Positions 1-8,051 of a stretch of DNA of 64,000 bases are shown piece by piece; position 1 is the first letter of the stretch; every line of letters begins with the position of its first letter. The notes beneath the pieces were generated by a model. The model did not search any database and was not told the DNA's origin. It was given only the letters and a program-made list of their open reading frames with translations. This DNA is from SIG78 sp045635745. Its GTDB lineage: Bacteria; Verrucomicrobiota; Lentisphaeria; Victivallales; Victivallaceae. The DNA lies in assembly GCA_045635745.1 (NCBI GenBank), contig JAZTWG010000018.1, positions 124,001 to 188,000 on the forward strand, written 5' to 3'. Both the position numbers and the translations under genes were made by a program.

Positions 1-921
1 GTTGTCCGCAATGCGCTCAAAATGCTGGCTGCCGATGGTGTGATTGCCCTGATCCCGCATCGCGGAGCATGCGTAACAAGCAACAGCAATACGCGTAAAT
101 TCTGCCGCTTTATCTTCTGCTGCCGCAAGATCAGCAAAGTCCCCAGCGAAATGCTCTCGCTGCTGGCCAATGTGTGTATGGCGGCGGCCAATGAGCGGGC
201 GGAGGTGCTGGTGTCTTTTTCCGAAGGCTACGATGTATTGCTGGATATTGCCGAACTTGCTTACCGCGTTCAGCAGGGTGAACTGCAGGGCGTGATGATT
301 CTGGAAAGCTGTCCGCCGGAAAGTCTGGCTGAATTGCGAAAATATTCCATACCGTATGTGATCATCAATCAGGAAGCCGACTACGATGTCTCCTGCTGTC
401 GAATCGATCACCGGGGAATCGGCCGTATGGCCGGCGCACGGCTTTTGAAGACCCGTTATCCCTATTACGGAGCAATAACCGGCAATCTTTCGACCCTGCT
501 TTTTAAAGAGATGCTCGCCGGATTCCGCGGTGCCCTTGCCGAAGAAGAGATCGCGCTGGATAAATCGCTGATCTTTGAGCTGCTGCCGACTTTTTCAGAA
601 GAAAGCTATCATCAGCTGGTGGAATTTCTGCGTCAGGCGCCGCGACCGCTGGCACTTTTTGCCATGCGCGATGTCCGCGCCGAATTCGTTTACCGCGCCT
701 GTCAGGAACTTGATCTGCGTATTCCCGAAGATGTGGCCCTGATCGGTTACGACAATATTTCCTGGCCCGATGCTGCTGCTTCCGGCTTAACCACCATTGC
801 CCAGCCCATTGATAAACAGGCTTCTTATGCAGTAAAGATGCTCAAAAAGTGGTACGAAAGCGGAATCGAGCCCCTGCCAACTGTGCTCCAGGGCGAAATA
901 ATAGAACGCCGCAGTTTGTAA
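1..921 (+). CDS. GntR-type regulator with LacI-like sensor domain (5' end cut off)
   Basis: The frame is open through base 1, so the N-terminus lies outside the window. The first ~28 residues (VVRNALKMLAADGVI, then PHRGACV) fit the recognition-helix and wing end of a GntR winged helix. The remainder is a periplasmic-binding-protein-like sensor of the LacI class: DVALIGYDNISW followed by LTTIAQP is the typical C-terminal LacI signature. Known chimeras of this kind are cytoplasmic, sugar-responsive transcription factors. The linker between domains is cysteine-rich (FCRFIFCC), which is unusual. The effector and target genes cannot be read from the sequence. The gene converges on the lactate-racemase-like gene and shares a terminator with it. 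Confidence 0.85.
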   Translation, partial: VVRNALKMLAADGVIALIPHRGACVTSNSNTRKFCRFIFCCRKISKVPSEMLSLLANVCMAAANERAEVLVSFSEGYDVLLDIAELAYRVQQGELQGVMILESCPPESLAELRKYSIPYVIINQEADYDVSCCRIDHRGIGRMAGARLLKTRYPYYGAITGNLSTLLFKEMLAGFRGALAEEEIALDKSLIFELLPTFSEESYHQLVEFLRQAPRPLALFAMRDVRAEFVYRACQELDLRIPEDVALIGYDNISWPDAAASGLTTIAQPIDKQASYAVKMLKKWYESGIEPLPTVLQGEIIERRSL

Positions 922-947
922 ACTCACTTGCCTTATAAAAGCAACAA

Positions 948-989
948 AAGGGCTGTTGCAAACAATCGGAACGTTTTGCAACAGCCCTT
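948..989. terminator. Bidirectional terminator between convergent genes
   Basis: A perfect 15-bp inverted repeat (arms 948-962 and 975-989, 12-nt loop) begins AAGGGCTGTTGC and sits 26 bases after the regulator stop and 22 bases beyond the stop of the convergent gene. A-rich and T-rich flanks on both sides suit termination in both directions. The arm contains GGCTGTTGCAAA, a word that recurs in other terminator-like hairpins of the window. Confidence 0.8.
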
Positions 990-1011
990 GTATTTTCAGC
1001 GAAAAATCAGC

Positions 1012-2304
1012 TTATTTGCTGTAAAACTTGTCGCGTACAGCCCACAGACCCAATGCCGGGTTGCTGATGTAAAATACCTCTTCGCCATTGACGGTATTGA
1101 AGCCGTCTCTGAGATTTTTGACGTCGTATTTTTCCATCATTTCAGCCAAATCGCCATAGGTGAAACCCACGCCTTCGATCTCTTCGCGGCTCATATGTTC
1201 GCCGGGGCAGTAGGTAATGCGGAACCGGCCTTCGCTGGAACCGTGGATCATATGCGCGGCAGCACCAAGATTGTTGCGCAGATCTTCGTTGTTTTTCACC
1301 GCTTCGAGTGTAGCGGGCGTGCCATGATAACCATATTTACGCAGCAGACGGTCGATTTCTTTATCTTCGCCGAATTCTTTCAGCGCGGGCGCCAGCACGA
1401 TCAAATCGCCATCATCGTCGATCGCCATGCGGGTGCGGTACACCGACTTGTTGCCGAGCCAGGTGCTCTTGAATTCATCAGGATCGAGCCAGACCACCAC
1501 CTTCTTGAGCGGCTTATCCAGCAGGGTAAGGTTGGTTTCCTGCGCGACTTTCACCGCTGCAAGGTAGGCGCTGTTGTCAAAACTCGCATAGATGCAGTCA
1601 GTCTGCATGGCGCCGTCGGCGCCGCGGCTGCGGACGGTCTGGATATAGCAAATGGGCAGTTCTGCCAGGAAGTTTTCCACCGCGTAGTTGAAAAGCTTTC
1701 TCACCGGAGAATCCGCCTGCCCCATGATCTTTTCCATGTTGCAGGAAGCCCCCACAAAGTGCGATTTGTTGATCATATCAGATCCGCCGATACCCACCAT
1801 GATGTTTTTGGTATAGTTGGCCATACCCACCACTTCGTGCGGCACCACCTGACCGGGCGAGAAAATCACATCGTAGCCGTCAAAAACAATCTTGTTGACC
1901 ATGGCTTTGACATCGTAATCGAGTTTACCTTCGCTCCACTCTTTGATGAGTTCGCCGGAAACGGTACCGACTTCCACCACATCGTTGCGCCAGTCGTGGA
2001 CCTTGAATGCGCTCATGGGGATGGCATCACCGAACATCATCTTGAGTTCAGCTTCGGTCATTGCCGCGTGGGTACCGAGTGCGGGCATAACATCGATCTG
2101 TTCGGCGCCGCGGGCGATCAGCATTTCGTAAAGCATTGCGGTGATCGGACCGGCAAAAGAATTCAGACGCGTGTGGTCAGGCGGCAGCAGCAAAACTTTT
2201 TTCATGGGCTTGTTGATCTTATCGAGCAATTCAACAAGCATTGCTTTGACTTCAGCTTCCGATACCGGAGTACCGTTGCCGCCGCGGGCAGTAAGAATAG
2301 CCAT
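1012..2304 (-). CDS. larA: LarA-family (lactate racemase-like) protein
   Basis: This 430-residue protein belongs to the LarA/DUF2088 family, whose founder racemizes lactate with a nickel-pincer cofactor. Visible family landmarks are DHTR (43-46), GTH with His79, and PHEVVGMANYTKN with His156 and Lys166; these match the N-terminal cofactor and substrate site and the two catalytic histidines and cofactor-linking lysine of LarA. None of the cofactor-maturation genes larB, larC or larE is present in the window, so they must be elsewhere or the enzyme is used differently. Relatives racemize or epimerize other 2-hydroxy acids, so the substrate is open. Start: ATG preceded by AGAGAGG. It probably has its own promoter (2382-2409). 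Confidence 0.8.
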   Translation of the reverse strand: MAILTARGGNGTPVSEAEVKAMLVELLDKINKPMKKVLLLPPDHTRLNSFAGPITAMLYEMLIARGAEQIDVMPALGTHAAMTEAELKMMFGDAIPMSAFKVHDWRNDVVEVGTVSGELIKEWSEGKLDYDVKAMVNKIVFDGYDVIFSPGQVVPHEVVGMANYTKNIMVGIGGSDMINKSHFVGASCNMEKIMGQADSPVRKLFNYAVENFLAELPICYIQTVRSRGADGAMQTDCIYASFDNSAYLAAVKVAQETNLTLLDKPLKKVVVWLDPDEFKSTWLGNKSVYRTRMAIDDDGDLIVLAPALKEFGEDKEIDRLLRKYGYHGTPATLEAVKNNEDLRNNLGAAAHMIHGSSEGRFRITYCPGEHMSREEIEGVGFTYGDLAEMMEKYDVKNLRDGFNTVNGEEVFYISNPALGLWAVRDKFYSK

Positions 2305-2343
2305 GGTATATACCTCTCTTATGTAAGTTGATTTACAAATTAA

Positions 2344-2381
2344 AACCGGGAGCAGTTCTCAATAAAAAAACTCTCCCGGTT
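2344..2381 (-). terminator. Terminator after the ABM-domain gene
   Basis: Inverted repeat AACCGGGAG (2344-2352) / CTCCCGGTT (2373-2381). Read on the minus strand it is followed by TTTTAATTT, giving a plausible intrinsic terminator 30 bases after the stop of the monooxygenase-like gene. The predicted start of the larA transcript falls within the same hairpin. Confidence 0.6.
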
Positions 2382-2409
2382 AATATAATCCGTTTTTTTG
2401 TAAAAACAA
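2382..2409 (-). promoter_or_regulatory. Putative promoter of the larA-like gene
   Basis: On the minus strand, TTGTTT (2404-2409) and TATATT (2382-2387) are 16 bp apart. The -10 word is the same as at other promoters proposed in this window. The -35 region overlaps the last codons of the upstream gene. Confidence 0.5.
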
Positions 2410-2410
2410 A

Positions 2411-2713
2411 TCAGTCAACAAGAATTTCCGAACAGATCGTACCTTTTATTTCGCCAGCTAAAAGTTTTTCTTCGTCGCCCAGAAAATTCTGCAGATAATC
2501 CTGCGCCATATGGAAATCCAACGCCGCCTGATCCTGCCATTTTTCGTAAATCATATACTGTTCCGGCTTGCCGGGTACTTCGTGGATGCGGTACATTATA
2601 TTACCGGCCTCCTTGTGGGTCCGGGCCGCCAGCGCCAGCAAACGTTCTCTGCCGGCGGCGGCAGTTTCCGGCTTGAAAAATACCGGCACGATGATCGTGA
2701 TCTCGTTATTCAT
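2411..2713 (-). CDS. Antibiotic biosynthesis monooxygenase (ABM)-domain protein
   Basis: This is a 100-residue single-domain protein of the dimeric alpha-beta barrel superfamily (YgiN-like). Diagnostic features are ITIIVPVFFKPE at the start, HKEAGNIMYRI in the middle and YMIYEKWQDQAALDFHM, with the FHM motif of the family. Known members act as quinol monooxygenases or heme/ROS-related enzymes, but many have no assigned substrate. It follows lpdA by 23 bases in the same direction, so the two are probably co-transcribed, which hints at a redox or stress role. Nothing in the sequence identifies the substrate. Confidence 0.8.
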   Translation of the reverse strand: MNNEITIIVPVFFKPETAAAGRERLLALAARTHKEAGNIMYRIHEVPGKPEQYMIYEKWQDQAALDFHMAQDYLQNFLGDEEKLLAGEIKGTICSEILVD

Positions 2714-2736
2714 TGTTTCACACCTTTGCAGCAGCC

Positions 2737-4137
2737 TTATCGGCGGCGGGACGGGATATGGGCGCTTTCGCCATGAACAGCGTGCGCGGCTTCCATGATC
2801 GCTTCGCCAATGGTCGGGTGGGCGTGGATGGCGCTGCCGAGTTCACGGGCGGTACATTCCATTTTCATGACCGGAGCAGCTTCGGCGATCAGGTCAGTGG
2901 CGTGCGGACCGATGATATGCACACCCAACACGGCATCGGTTTCGGCATCGGCCAGGATCTTGACAAAACCTTCGGTTTCATTGATCGCCATAGCCTTGCC
3001 CAGCGCGGCGAAGGGGAACTTACCGACTTTGTAAGCCACACCCTTTTCCTTGAGCTGTTCTTCGCTGGCACCGAGCGAACCGATTTCCGGAGTGGTGAAG
3101 ATTGCACCCGGGATCTGGTCAGCAGCCAGAGCAGTACGTTTGCCGGCAATGGTTTCCACCGCAGCCACCGCCTGAGCCGAGGCCCAGTGCGCCAGCATGC
3201 CTTTACCGGTGGCATCGCCGATGGCGTAGATATTGGGTATATTGGTCTGGGCATATTCGTTGACCGGGATCCAGCCGCGTTCATTGGTCTGCACACCGGC
3301 AGCGGAGAGATTGAGTTCGCCGGCAACCGACTTGCGGCCAATGGAAACCAGAAGATAATCGGCCGAAACTTTGGTATCGCCGACCATGCCGGTTACGCCC
3401 TTGGCAGTAGCTTTGATATCACCCAGCGGAGCGCCGGTCATAATCTTGATGCCTTTGGCTTCCATGCTTTTGGCCAGCGTCTTTCCGAGTTCGCGATCCA
3501 CCGGCGGCAGAATGCTGGGCAGCATTTCCACCACAGTTACTTCGGTACCCATTTCAGCAAAAAGGCAGGCAAATTCGCAGCCGATAACACCGCCGCCCAA
3601 GACCAGCAGACTCTTGGGGACTTTGGGAATGCTCAAAAGTTCAGTAGAAGTAATAACGCGGGGGCTCTGCGGAATAAAACCGGGCACCAGCGAAGCCGAA
3701 CCGACAGCAATGATAAAGTTTTTGGCCTGAACGGTGGTTCCGGCATTTTCGCCGCCGGCAACCATCACGCTCTGACGGCTCATAAAGCTGGCAGTACCAT
3801 TGAAGACCGTTACACCGGCAGCCTTGAGCAAACCGGCAATACCGCCGCGGAGTTTATCCAGGACATCATCTTTGCGCTTGAGCATTTTCGTCCAGTTGGG
3901 TTTGATTTCGCCGGAGATTTCCACGCCGAAATCAGCCGCATGACGGGCACTGTGCAGCACTTCCGCGCTGGCGATCAGGGTTTTGGTGGGAATACAACCG
4001 ATATTCAAACAGGTGCCGCCGAAATTGCCCTTTTCGATCAGAGCTGTTTTCAGACCCTTCTGACCGGCTTTGATCGCTGCAACATAACCGCCGGGGCCGG
4101 CACCGATAACACACACATCAAATTTTTCCATCGCCAT
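2737..4137 (-). CDS. lpdA: Dihydrolipoyl dehydrogenase (E3)
   Basis: A flavoprotein that reoxidizes protein-bound dihydrolipoamide with NAD+, as the shared E3 subunit of 2-oxoacid dehydrogenase complexes and the glycine cleavage system. An N-terminal FAD fold (GAGPGG), the redox disulfide in GGTCLNIGCIPTK (Cys43/Cys48), a second dinucleotide fold (LGGGVIGCEFA) and the C-terminal HAHPTIGE active-site His-Glu pair are all present, and the ~466-residue length is normal. The ATG at 4137 is preferred over the upstream TTG because AGGAG lies 10 bases before it. There is no lipoyl domain, and no E1 or E2 gene is nearby, so the partner complex is encoded elsewhere. Confidence 0.95.
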   Translation of the reverse strand: MAMEKFDVCVIGAGPGGYVAAIKAGQKGLKTALIEKGNFGGTCLNIGCIPTKTLIASAEVLHSARHAADFGVEISGEIKPNWTKMLKRKDDVLDKLRGGIAGLLKAAGVTVFNGTASFMSRQSVMVAGGENAGTTVQAKNFIIAVGSASLVPGFIPQSPRVITSTELLSIPKVPKSLLVLGGGVIGCEFACLFAEMGTEVTVVEMLPSILPPVDRELGKTLAKSMEAKGIKIMTGAPLGDIKATAKGVTGMVGDTKVSADYLLVSIGRKSVAGELNLSAAGVQTNERGWIPVNEYAQTNIPNIYAIGDATGKGMLAHWASAQAVAAVETIAGKRTALAADQIPGAIFTTPEIGSLGASEEQLKEKGVAYKVGKFPFAALGKAMAINETEGFVKILADAETDAVLGVHIIGPHATDLIAEAAPVMKMECTARELGSAIHAHPTIGEAIMEAAHAVHGESAHIPSRRR

Positions 4138-4203
4138 AATCAATCATCTCCTGATTATTTATTTATATAAGGATTTAAAATAAAGTTATTCGCATACAAT
4201 ATT

Positions 4204-4232
4204 AAGATACCACAACTTTGGTTCGCTTGCAA
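4204..4232 (-). promoter_or_regulatory. Putative lpdA promoter
   Basis: On the minus strand TTGCAA (4227-4232) is followed after 17 bp by TATCTT (4204-4209), about 65 bases before the lpdA start codon. The lpdA-lipoprotein divergent spacer (4138-4458) is AT-rich and otherwise holds only the opposite-facing promoter. Confidence 0.5.
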
Positions 4233-4368
4233 CTGATAAACGCGCAAAAACGAAGATTTTTCCGCAAAATGAAGCAAAAACTTGCAAAAAATCGCAAAAG
4301 CGGCATTTATTGAATCTGAAACCGCTCGCAACGAATTGTAAAAAAAATGATTTTTTCTTGAAAAATAT

Positions 4369-4404
4369 TTGACAAAATTCCATTTTATGGTATCTCTATA
4401 TAAT
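4369..4404 (+). promoter_or_regulatory. Putative promoter of the small lipoprotein gene
   Basis: A perfect -35 hexamer TTGACA (4369-4374) lies upstream of the lipoprotein gene. Two -10 candidates follow: TATCTC at 16 bp (4391-4396) and a perfect TATAAT at 24 bp (4399-4404), which is too far for standard spacing. Which one is used cannot be decided by eye. Confidence 0.5.
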
Positions 4405-4458
4405 AGCAGGACCGGAGATTCGCTCCGGTTCGTAAAACATCAACAGAGAGGAATAACT

Positions 4459-4851
4459 ATGAAAAAGTCTCTGATGTTCGTTGCCGTATGTGCAATCGCC
4501 GCCATAATGACCGGATGCGCCGGTGTAGCCACTAACAACGGTGGAGTTGCCCCCGTCAGTGTCGGCCCCAACTTCTACAGCGAAGTTTCTGCCAATGCCA
4601 TGTTGCATGAAACCCCTGTCGCTTACACGGTGGTGAAAAAAGATGTTACCGCCAGCGCAAAACTTATGAGTTATTTCACCGCCGTTAATATCGGCGATGT
4701 ATCTTATGCCGCTTTGAAAGCCCAGGCCCTCAAACAGGCTCCCGGCGCCAATGATCTGGTCGGTGTCAAGATGGATTACAAGATGAAGAACATCTGTGGC
4801 ATCAACGAAATCACTGTTACCATGACTGCCACCGCCGTCAAAACCAAGTAA
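4459..4851 (+). CDS. Small secreted lipoprotein of unknown function
   Basis: This 130-residue protein has a lipoprotein signal peptide: KK, a hydrophobic stretch, then the lipobox MTGC with the lipidated Cys. The frame is open further upstream, but the ATG at 4459 is chosen because AGAGAGGA precedes it and the signal peptide starts there. The mature part is short and rich in Ala/Val/Lys. The segment VNIGDVSYAALKAQALKQAPGAND is reminiscent of TRL-like lipoproteins, whose conserved core is a GDxSxxxA repeat followed by a beta strand; this resemblance is weak. It faces away from lpdA and probably stands alone. Confidence 0.75.
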   Translation: MKKSLMFVAVCAIAAIMTGCAGVATNNGGVAPVSVGPNFYSEVSANAMLHETPVAYTVVKKDVTASAKLMSYFTAVNIGDVSYAALKAQALKQAPGANDLVGVKMDYKMKNICGINEITVTMTATAVKTK

Positions 4852-4870
4852 ATCTTTATCGTTTGCAGAA

Positions 4871-5008
4871 GGGGCTGTCGCAAAACTGTTTGCGGAAAAA
4901 AACTTTTTGAAAAAAGTTTTTCCTGCCTTGTCGCGCCGCAGTCCCATTTGCCAAAAACTTTTGCAGGAATTGCCTTTATTTTGCCAATAAAAGCAATTCC
5001 TGTTTGTT
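4871..5008 (-). repeat. Dispersed two-hairpin repeat, copy 1
   Basis: This 138-bp intergenic segment is the inverted counterpart of 39729-39883. It contains hairpin A (4894-4923, GGAAAAAAAC arms) and hairpin B (4964-5002, CAGGAATTGC arms), joined by a conserved spacer containing CCAAAAACTTTTGCAGG. One outer end carries GGGGCTGTCGCAAAACTG, matching the TTTTGCAACAGCCCC end of the other copy. It lies between two convergent genes and could also stop transcription of the lipoprotein gene. Confidence 0.75.
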
Positions 5009-5104
5009 TTTTGAATCGCTCTGTTATCCCCTTTTTTCCAATATAGATTATTTTTACCTGCACTTATTGGGAACAGAGACTTGTTATAAATTCGGGAATA
5101 AAAA

Positions 5105-5128
5105 CGGGGAAGAGTTTTTTCTTCCCCG
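5105..5128 (-). terminator. Terminator of the HAD hydrolase gene
   Basis: A perfect 9-bp stem, CGGGGAAGA (5105-5113) with TCTTCCCCG (5120-5128), sits 27 bases beyond the stop codon. On the minus strand it is followed by TTTTATT. Confidence 0.75.
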
Positions 5129-5155
5129 ATACAGTAAATCAACTTTTCCGGATCT

Positions 5156-6043
5156 TTACTTTTCCCACGCGGGTTTGTCCGGCAACGAAGCATCAAAAGC
5201 GTCGAGCAGCTGCTGCTGATATGCACCGGCAAACTCTTTGTTGAAAAACTTGTTCAGACCGTTGTTCAACAGTTCCGCCCACGATTCTTCTTCCCGGCCC
5301 GGAATGATCGGGAAGTAGAGCGCATTATTCTGGGCAGCGGCTTTGTAGTCGCCGGGAGCATCGCCGACCATCAGCACGGCATCGGCAGCATATTTGCTTT
5401 CGGTGGAAAATTTGATATGTTCAGCTTTGGTGCCGTGTTCCTGACCGCAAATCAAATTCACATAGCCATCCATTTCATTTTCGGCCCATTCGCGTTCCAG
5501 CGCTTCCAGCGGAGTCTGGGAAACTACGATCAAATCCGCTTTCTGCGAAGCGGTTTTAAGCACCTCTTTCACCCCCGGCAGCGGCGGCACACCGAAGACC
5601 ATATCTTTGACGCGGGCATTGACTTCCTTGCTCCAGGCCAGCGCCTGACGCAATTCGGGGCTGTCGACCTTTTCCAGATAAGCTTCCAACGCCGGATTGC
5701 CCAGCTTGGATTCGTTTGTCAGCCACACTTCCAGATCCGCCGTATCGGCCGGTTTGCAGCCGCGGGCAAGGATTTCCGGACGGTTGGCGATCAGTTTCAT
5801 GCTGTGATAGATCGCCCAGAAACGGTTGCAGCCGCGCATCTTGCTGTAAAGATTGACAAAATCCCAGATTTCGCGGGCATACTTGCTGGCAGACTGCATG
5901 TTGTAGTGTTTGATGAATGCCGGACAGAAACACTCCTTGTGTTTGACTTCCATACTGTCAAAAACGCAACCGTCGCTGTCAAAACCAATGAAAAATTCAT
6001 GATTTTTCGGCAGATTCTTCATTTCGCTCAAATAATCGCGCAT
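5156..6043 (-). CDS. HAD-superfamily hydrolase with a large helical cap
   Basis: This 295-residue protein carries all HAD phosphohydrolase motifs: FDSDGCVFDS (nucleophile Asp22 and Asp24), VVSQT for motif II, a lysine-containing motif III region and VGDAPGDY for motif IV. Between motifs I and II lies an insertion of more than 120 residues (KYAREIWDFVNLYSK and onward), consistent with an all-helical cap. The substrate cannot be inferred; a sugar phosphate or similar small phosphoester is likely by family. Start ATG follows CAGGAAG at good spacing. It lies downstream of the NfeD-like gene but has its own promoter candidate at 6091-6118. Confidence 0.85.
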   Translation of the reverse strand: MRDYLSEMKNLPKNHEFFIGFDSDGCVFDSMEVKHKECFCPAFIKHYNMQSASKYAREIWDFVNLYSKMRGCNRFWAIYHSMKLIANRPEILARGCKPADTADLEVWLTNESKLGNPALEAYLEKVDSPELRQALAWSKEVNARVKDMVFGVPPLPGVKEVLKTASQKADLIVVSQTPLEALEREWAENEMDGYVNLICGQEHGTKAEHIKFSTESKYAADAVLMVGDAPGDYKAAAQNNALYFPIIPGREEESWAELLNNGLNKFFNKEFAGAYQQQLLDAFDASLPDKPAWEK

Positions 6044-6090
6044 CGTAAACTTCCTGATTTATGAGTTCATTGTTATAGTGCCTGTTCTAT

Positions 6091-6118
6091 AATATAGCAG
6101 TTTTTTCCGGTTTTTCAA
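6091..6118 (-). promoter_or_regulatory. Putative promoter of the HAD hydrolase gene
   Basis: On the minus strand TTGAAA (6113-6118) and TATATT (6091-6096) are 16 bp apart. The -35 hexamer overlaps the stop codon of the upstream NfeD-like gene. Confidence 0.6.
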
Positions 6119-7677
6119 ACTTCTTTTTTGCGTACTGTCAACTGAAATCCGTTGCAGGCGGTCACTACCACTGCAGTACCGGCTTCCAGAAAATCGCCTT
6201 CGCTGGCGGCATCGTGCCGTTCCTGCCCGATACGCACCACCCCCGCCGGACGCAGCGGCGTAACTGTTACCCCCTCCAACCCGATCAGAGAATTATCCGC
6301 AGTTGTGGCCCTGCACCCCTCTTCGCTGCTCAAAACCGTTTCCAATGCCACCTTGCGGAACAGTGGCATTTTGGGCAAGACAAAAGCCGCCAGCAGAATC
6401 ATTATTACGCTCGCCGAAGTCAGCGAAAAAGTTATCACCCGCAGCGCCGTGGAAATATTTTCAAAACCGAATGCCCAGAAAAAACTCACCAGTATACAAA
6501 GCAGCCCCAGAAATCCGACCAGACCGAACCCGGGTATGACAAAAATTTCCAGCGCCACCAGCAATAATCCCACAAAAAACACCACCATCGGCCCCCAATC
6601 CGAAGCGCCGCAAGCGATATGCCCCAGAAAGAAAAGCGTAAGCGCCGAAACACCCAATATCCCCGGCACTCCGAATCCCGGAGTCTTGATTTCTACAAAA
6701 ATCCCCACCAGCCCGATGACCAGCAGCAATCCGGCAATAGCCGGCGTAGCCAGAAACAGACCGATCTGTTCGGTAGCAGTGCGTTTTACTTCAATGAGTT
6801 CGGCATCCTGCAACCCGAGCTGCCGGAGCAGATCTTCGCGGTTGGCAGCAATATGATCCACAACTTTGAGTTTTTTGGCTTCACGGGCGCTCAAAGTCAA
6901 AGGCGAACGCTTGTCATGCGCTATACCATCGGCGGCAAGGTCAAGTTTGGTGTAAGGATCCGCCATGGCACGGATAACCTTTACCGGACGGGAATTTTTC
7001 TCGGCCAGCACCTGAAGCATCTTGAAAAACACGGTCAGAAATTTCTGATCTGCCAACGCTTTATCCTCTTTATCCTCGCCGGATTTGCGTAAATTCTGCA
7101 CTTCCCGGAGAATTTCTTCGAGCATTGCCGGCGATTGGGTTCCGGCGGGATATTTTTTCACGTTCTCCGGTTTCTTTTCCGCTTTTGCGGGATCGGTGGA
7201 TTTATCTTCCAGAGCTTTTTCCGGTTTTTCGGTAACCGGTTTTACCCCGCCCACCCCCATACTTATCGGCATGGCATCGCCAATCAGGCCGTTAGGCGAA
7301 ATCGCCGCCCGGTCAGCGCCCATGGCAATGATCATACCCGCCGAAATGCCGTTGGGATTAAGATAAACCACGATCGGCACCCGGGATTTTTCCATGATCG
7401 AAAGATATTTGAATGCAGTTTCCACGCTGCCGCCGGGAGTATCCAGTTCAAGAATAAGAGCGCGGGCGCGTTCTGCGTGGGCGCGCTCAAGCGTTTTGCG
7501 GAAAAAACGCATCTCATTATTGGAAATCGATTCGAACTCTGAAAATTGCGGCAGATAAAATACTTTATTGACAGAATTTTCCACCCGTTCAAGTGGTTTT
7601 ACCTCATTGGCAGATACTGCACTGCAGGCAATACCGGCAAAGACAGCAGCCAGAAGTTTTTTCATACTATTTTTCAT
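6115..7677 (-). CDS. NfeD-family membrane-bound ClpP-class serine protease
   Basis: This 520-residue protein has a signal peptide (ending near VSA, residue ~23), a ClpP/crotonase-fold protease domain (LELDTPGG at 76-83, then GISAG with the candidate nucleophile Ser112), and a charged insertion rich in Lys/Glu/Pro (~145-200). Four or five membrane helices (~305-440) and a C-terminal OB-fold NfeD domain (GLEGVTVTPLRPAG onward) follow. Known relatives cleave hydrophobic C-termini of stomatin-type partners and help membrane quality control. No stomatin gene is visible here, which is unusual for the long NfeD form. Confidence 0.88.
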   Translation of the reverse strand: MKNSMKKLLAAVFAGIACSAVSANEVKPLERVENSVNKVFYLPQFSEFESISNNEMRFFRKTLERAHAERARALILELDTPGGSVETAFKYLSIMEKSRVPIVVYLNPNGISAGMIIAMGADRAAISPNGLIGDAMPISMGVGGVKPVTEKPEKALEDKSTDPAKAEKKPENVKKYPAGTQSPAMLEEILREVQNLRKSGEDKEDKALADQKFLTVFFKMLQVLAEKNSRPVKVIRAMADPYTKLDLAADGIAHDKRSPLTLSAREAKKLKVVDHIAANREDLLRQLGLQDAELIEVKRTATEQIGLFLATPAIAGLLLVIGLVGIFVEIKTPGFGVPGILGVSALTLFFLGHIACGASDWGPMVVFFVGLLLVALEIFVIPGFGLVGFLGLLCILVSFFWAFGFENISTALRVITFSLTSASVIMILLAAFVLPKMPLFRKVALETVLSSEEGCRATTADNSLIGLEGVTVTPLRPAGVVRIGQERHDAASEGDFLEAGTAVVVTACNGFQLTVRKKEV

Positions 7678-8051
7678 ATCATCACCCGGAAACAGTTTAC
7701 AGCAATATTGATATCATTTCTGTAAAGAAAATAGACCAATTGACCGGGCTTTGCAAATAAATATCAAAAAAAAATGCATTTTTTTGCAAAGTTACTGCAA
7801 GAAAATTTGCAAAAATCCAGTCCGGATATTATTTTAAGCGTTGCGGAGCAGGGAAACAACCCGATACGGGGGGGGCTGCACCGCCAGATCTACTCCGGAT
7901 AATTGCATAAAAATTCACCGGAGCAGAAGTTTTCTGGCCGCAGCACGGTAAAAAACAGGACGCAAAAGTCATAAAGTACGGATGGAGTTTTTTGCAAAAT
8001 ACTTGCATCCATGCCGGAAGTATTGACTGATGCCGGAAATCAGGAGTCGTT
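7678..8051. other. 374-base gene-free spacer with several hairpins
   Basis: The left end holds the nfeD promoter. The middle (7840-7990) is less AT-rich than usual spacers. It can form a stem CTCCGG (7893-7898) / CCGGAG (7918-7923), and it contains an eight-G run at 7868-7875. It does not match tRNA, tmRNA, RNase P, SRP RNA or any riboswitch I can recognise. It may be the long leader of the downstream membrane-protein gene or an unannotated RNA. Confidence 0.4.
7728..7756 (-). promoter_or_regulatory. Putative promoter of the NfeD-like gene
   Basis: On the minus strand TTGCAA (7751-7756) and TATTTT (7728-7733) are 17 bp apart, ~50 bases before the start codon. Confidence 0.5.

Noticed and set aside
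2713..4170. A 485-codon open frame antisense to lpdA
   Set aside because: It mirrors lpdA codon bias on the opposite strand; the sense product matches a known enzyme along its whole length.
7950..7975. A cyclic-di-GMP riboswitch suggested by GACGCAAAAGTC
   Set aside because: Only one short conserved block matches; the second conserved block and the paired stems are missing.
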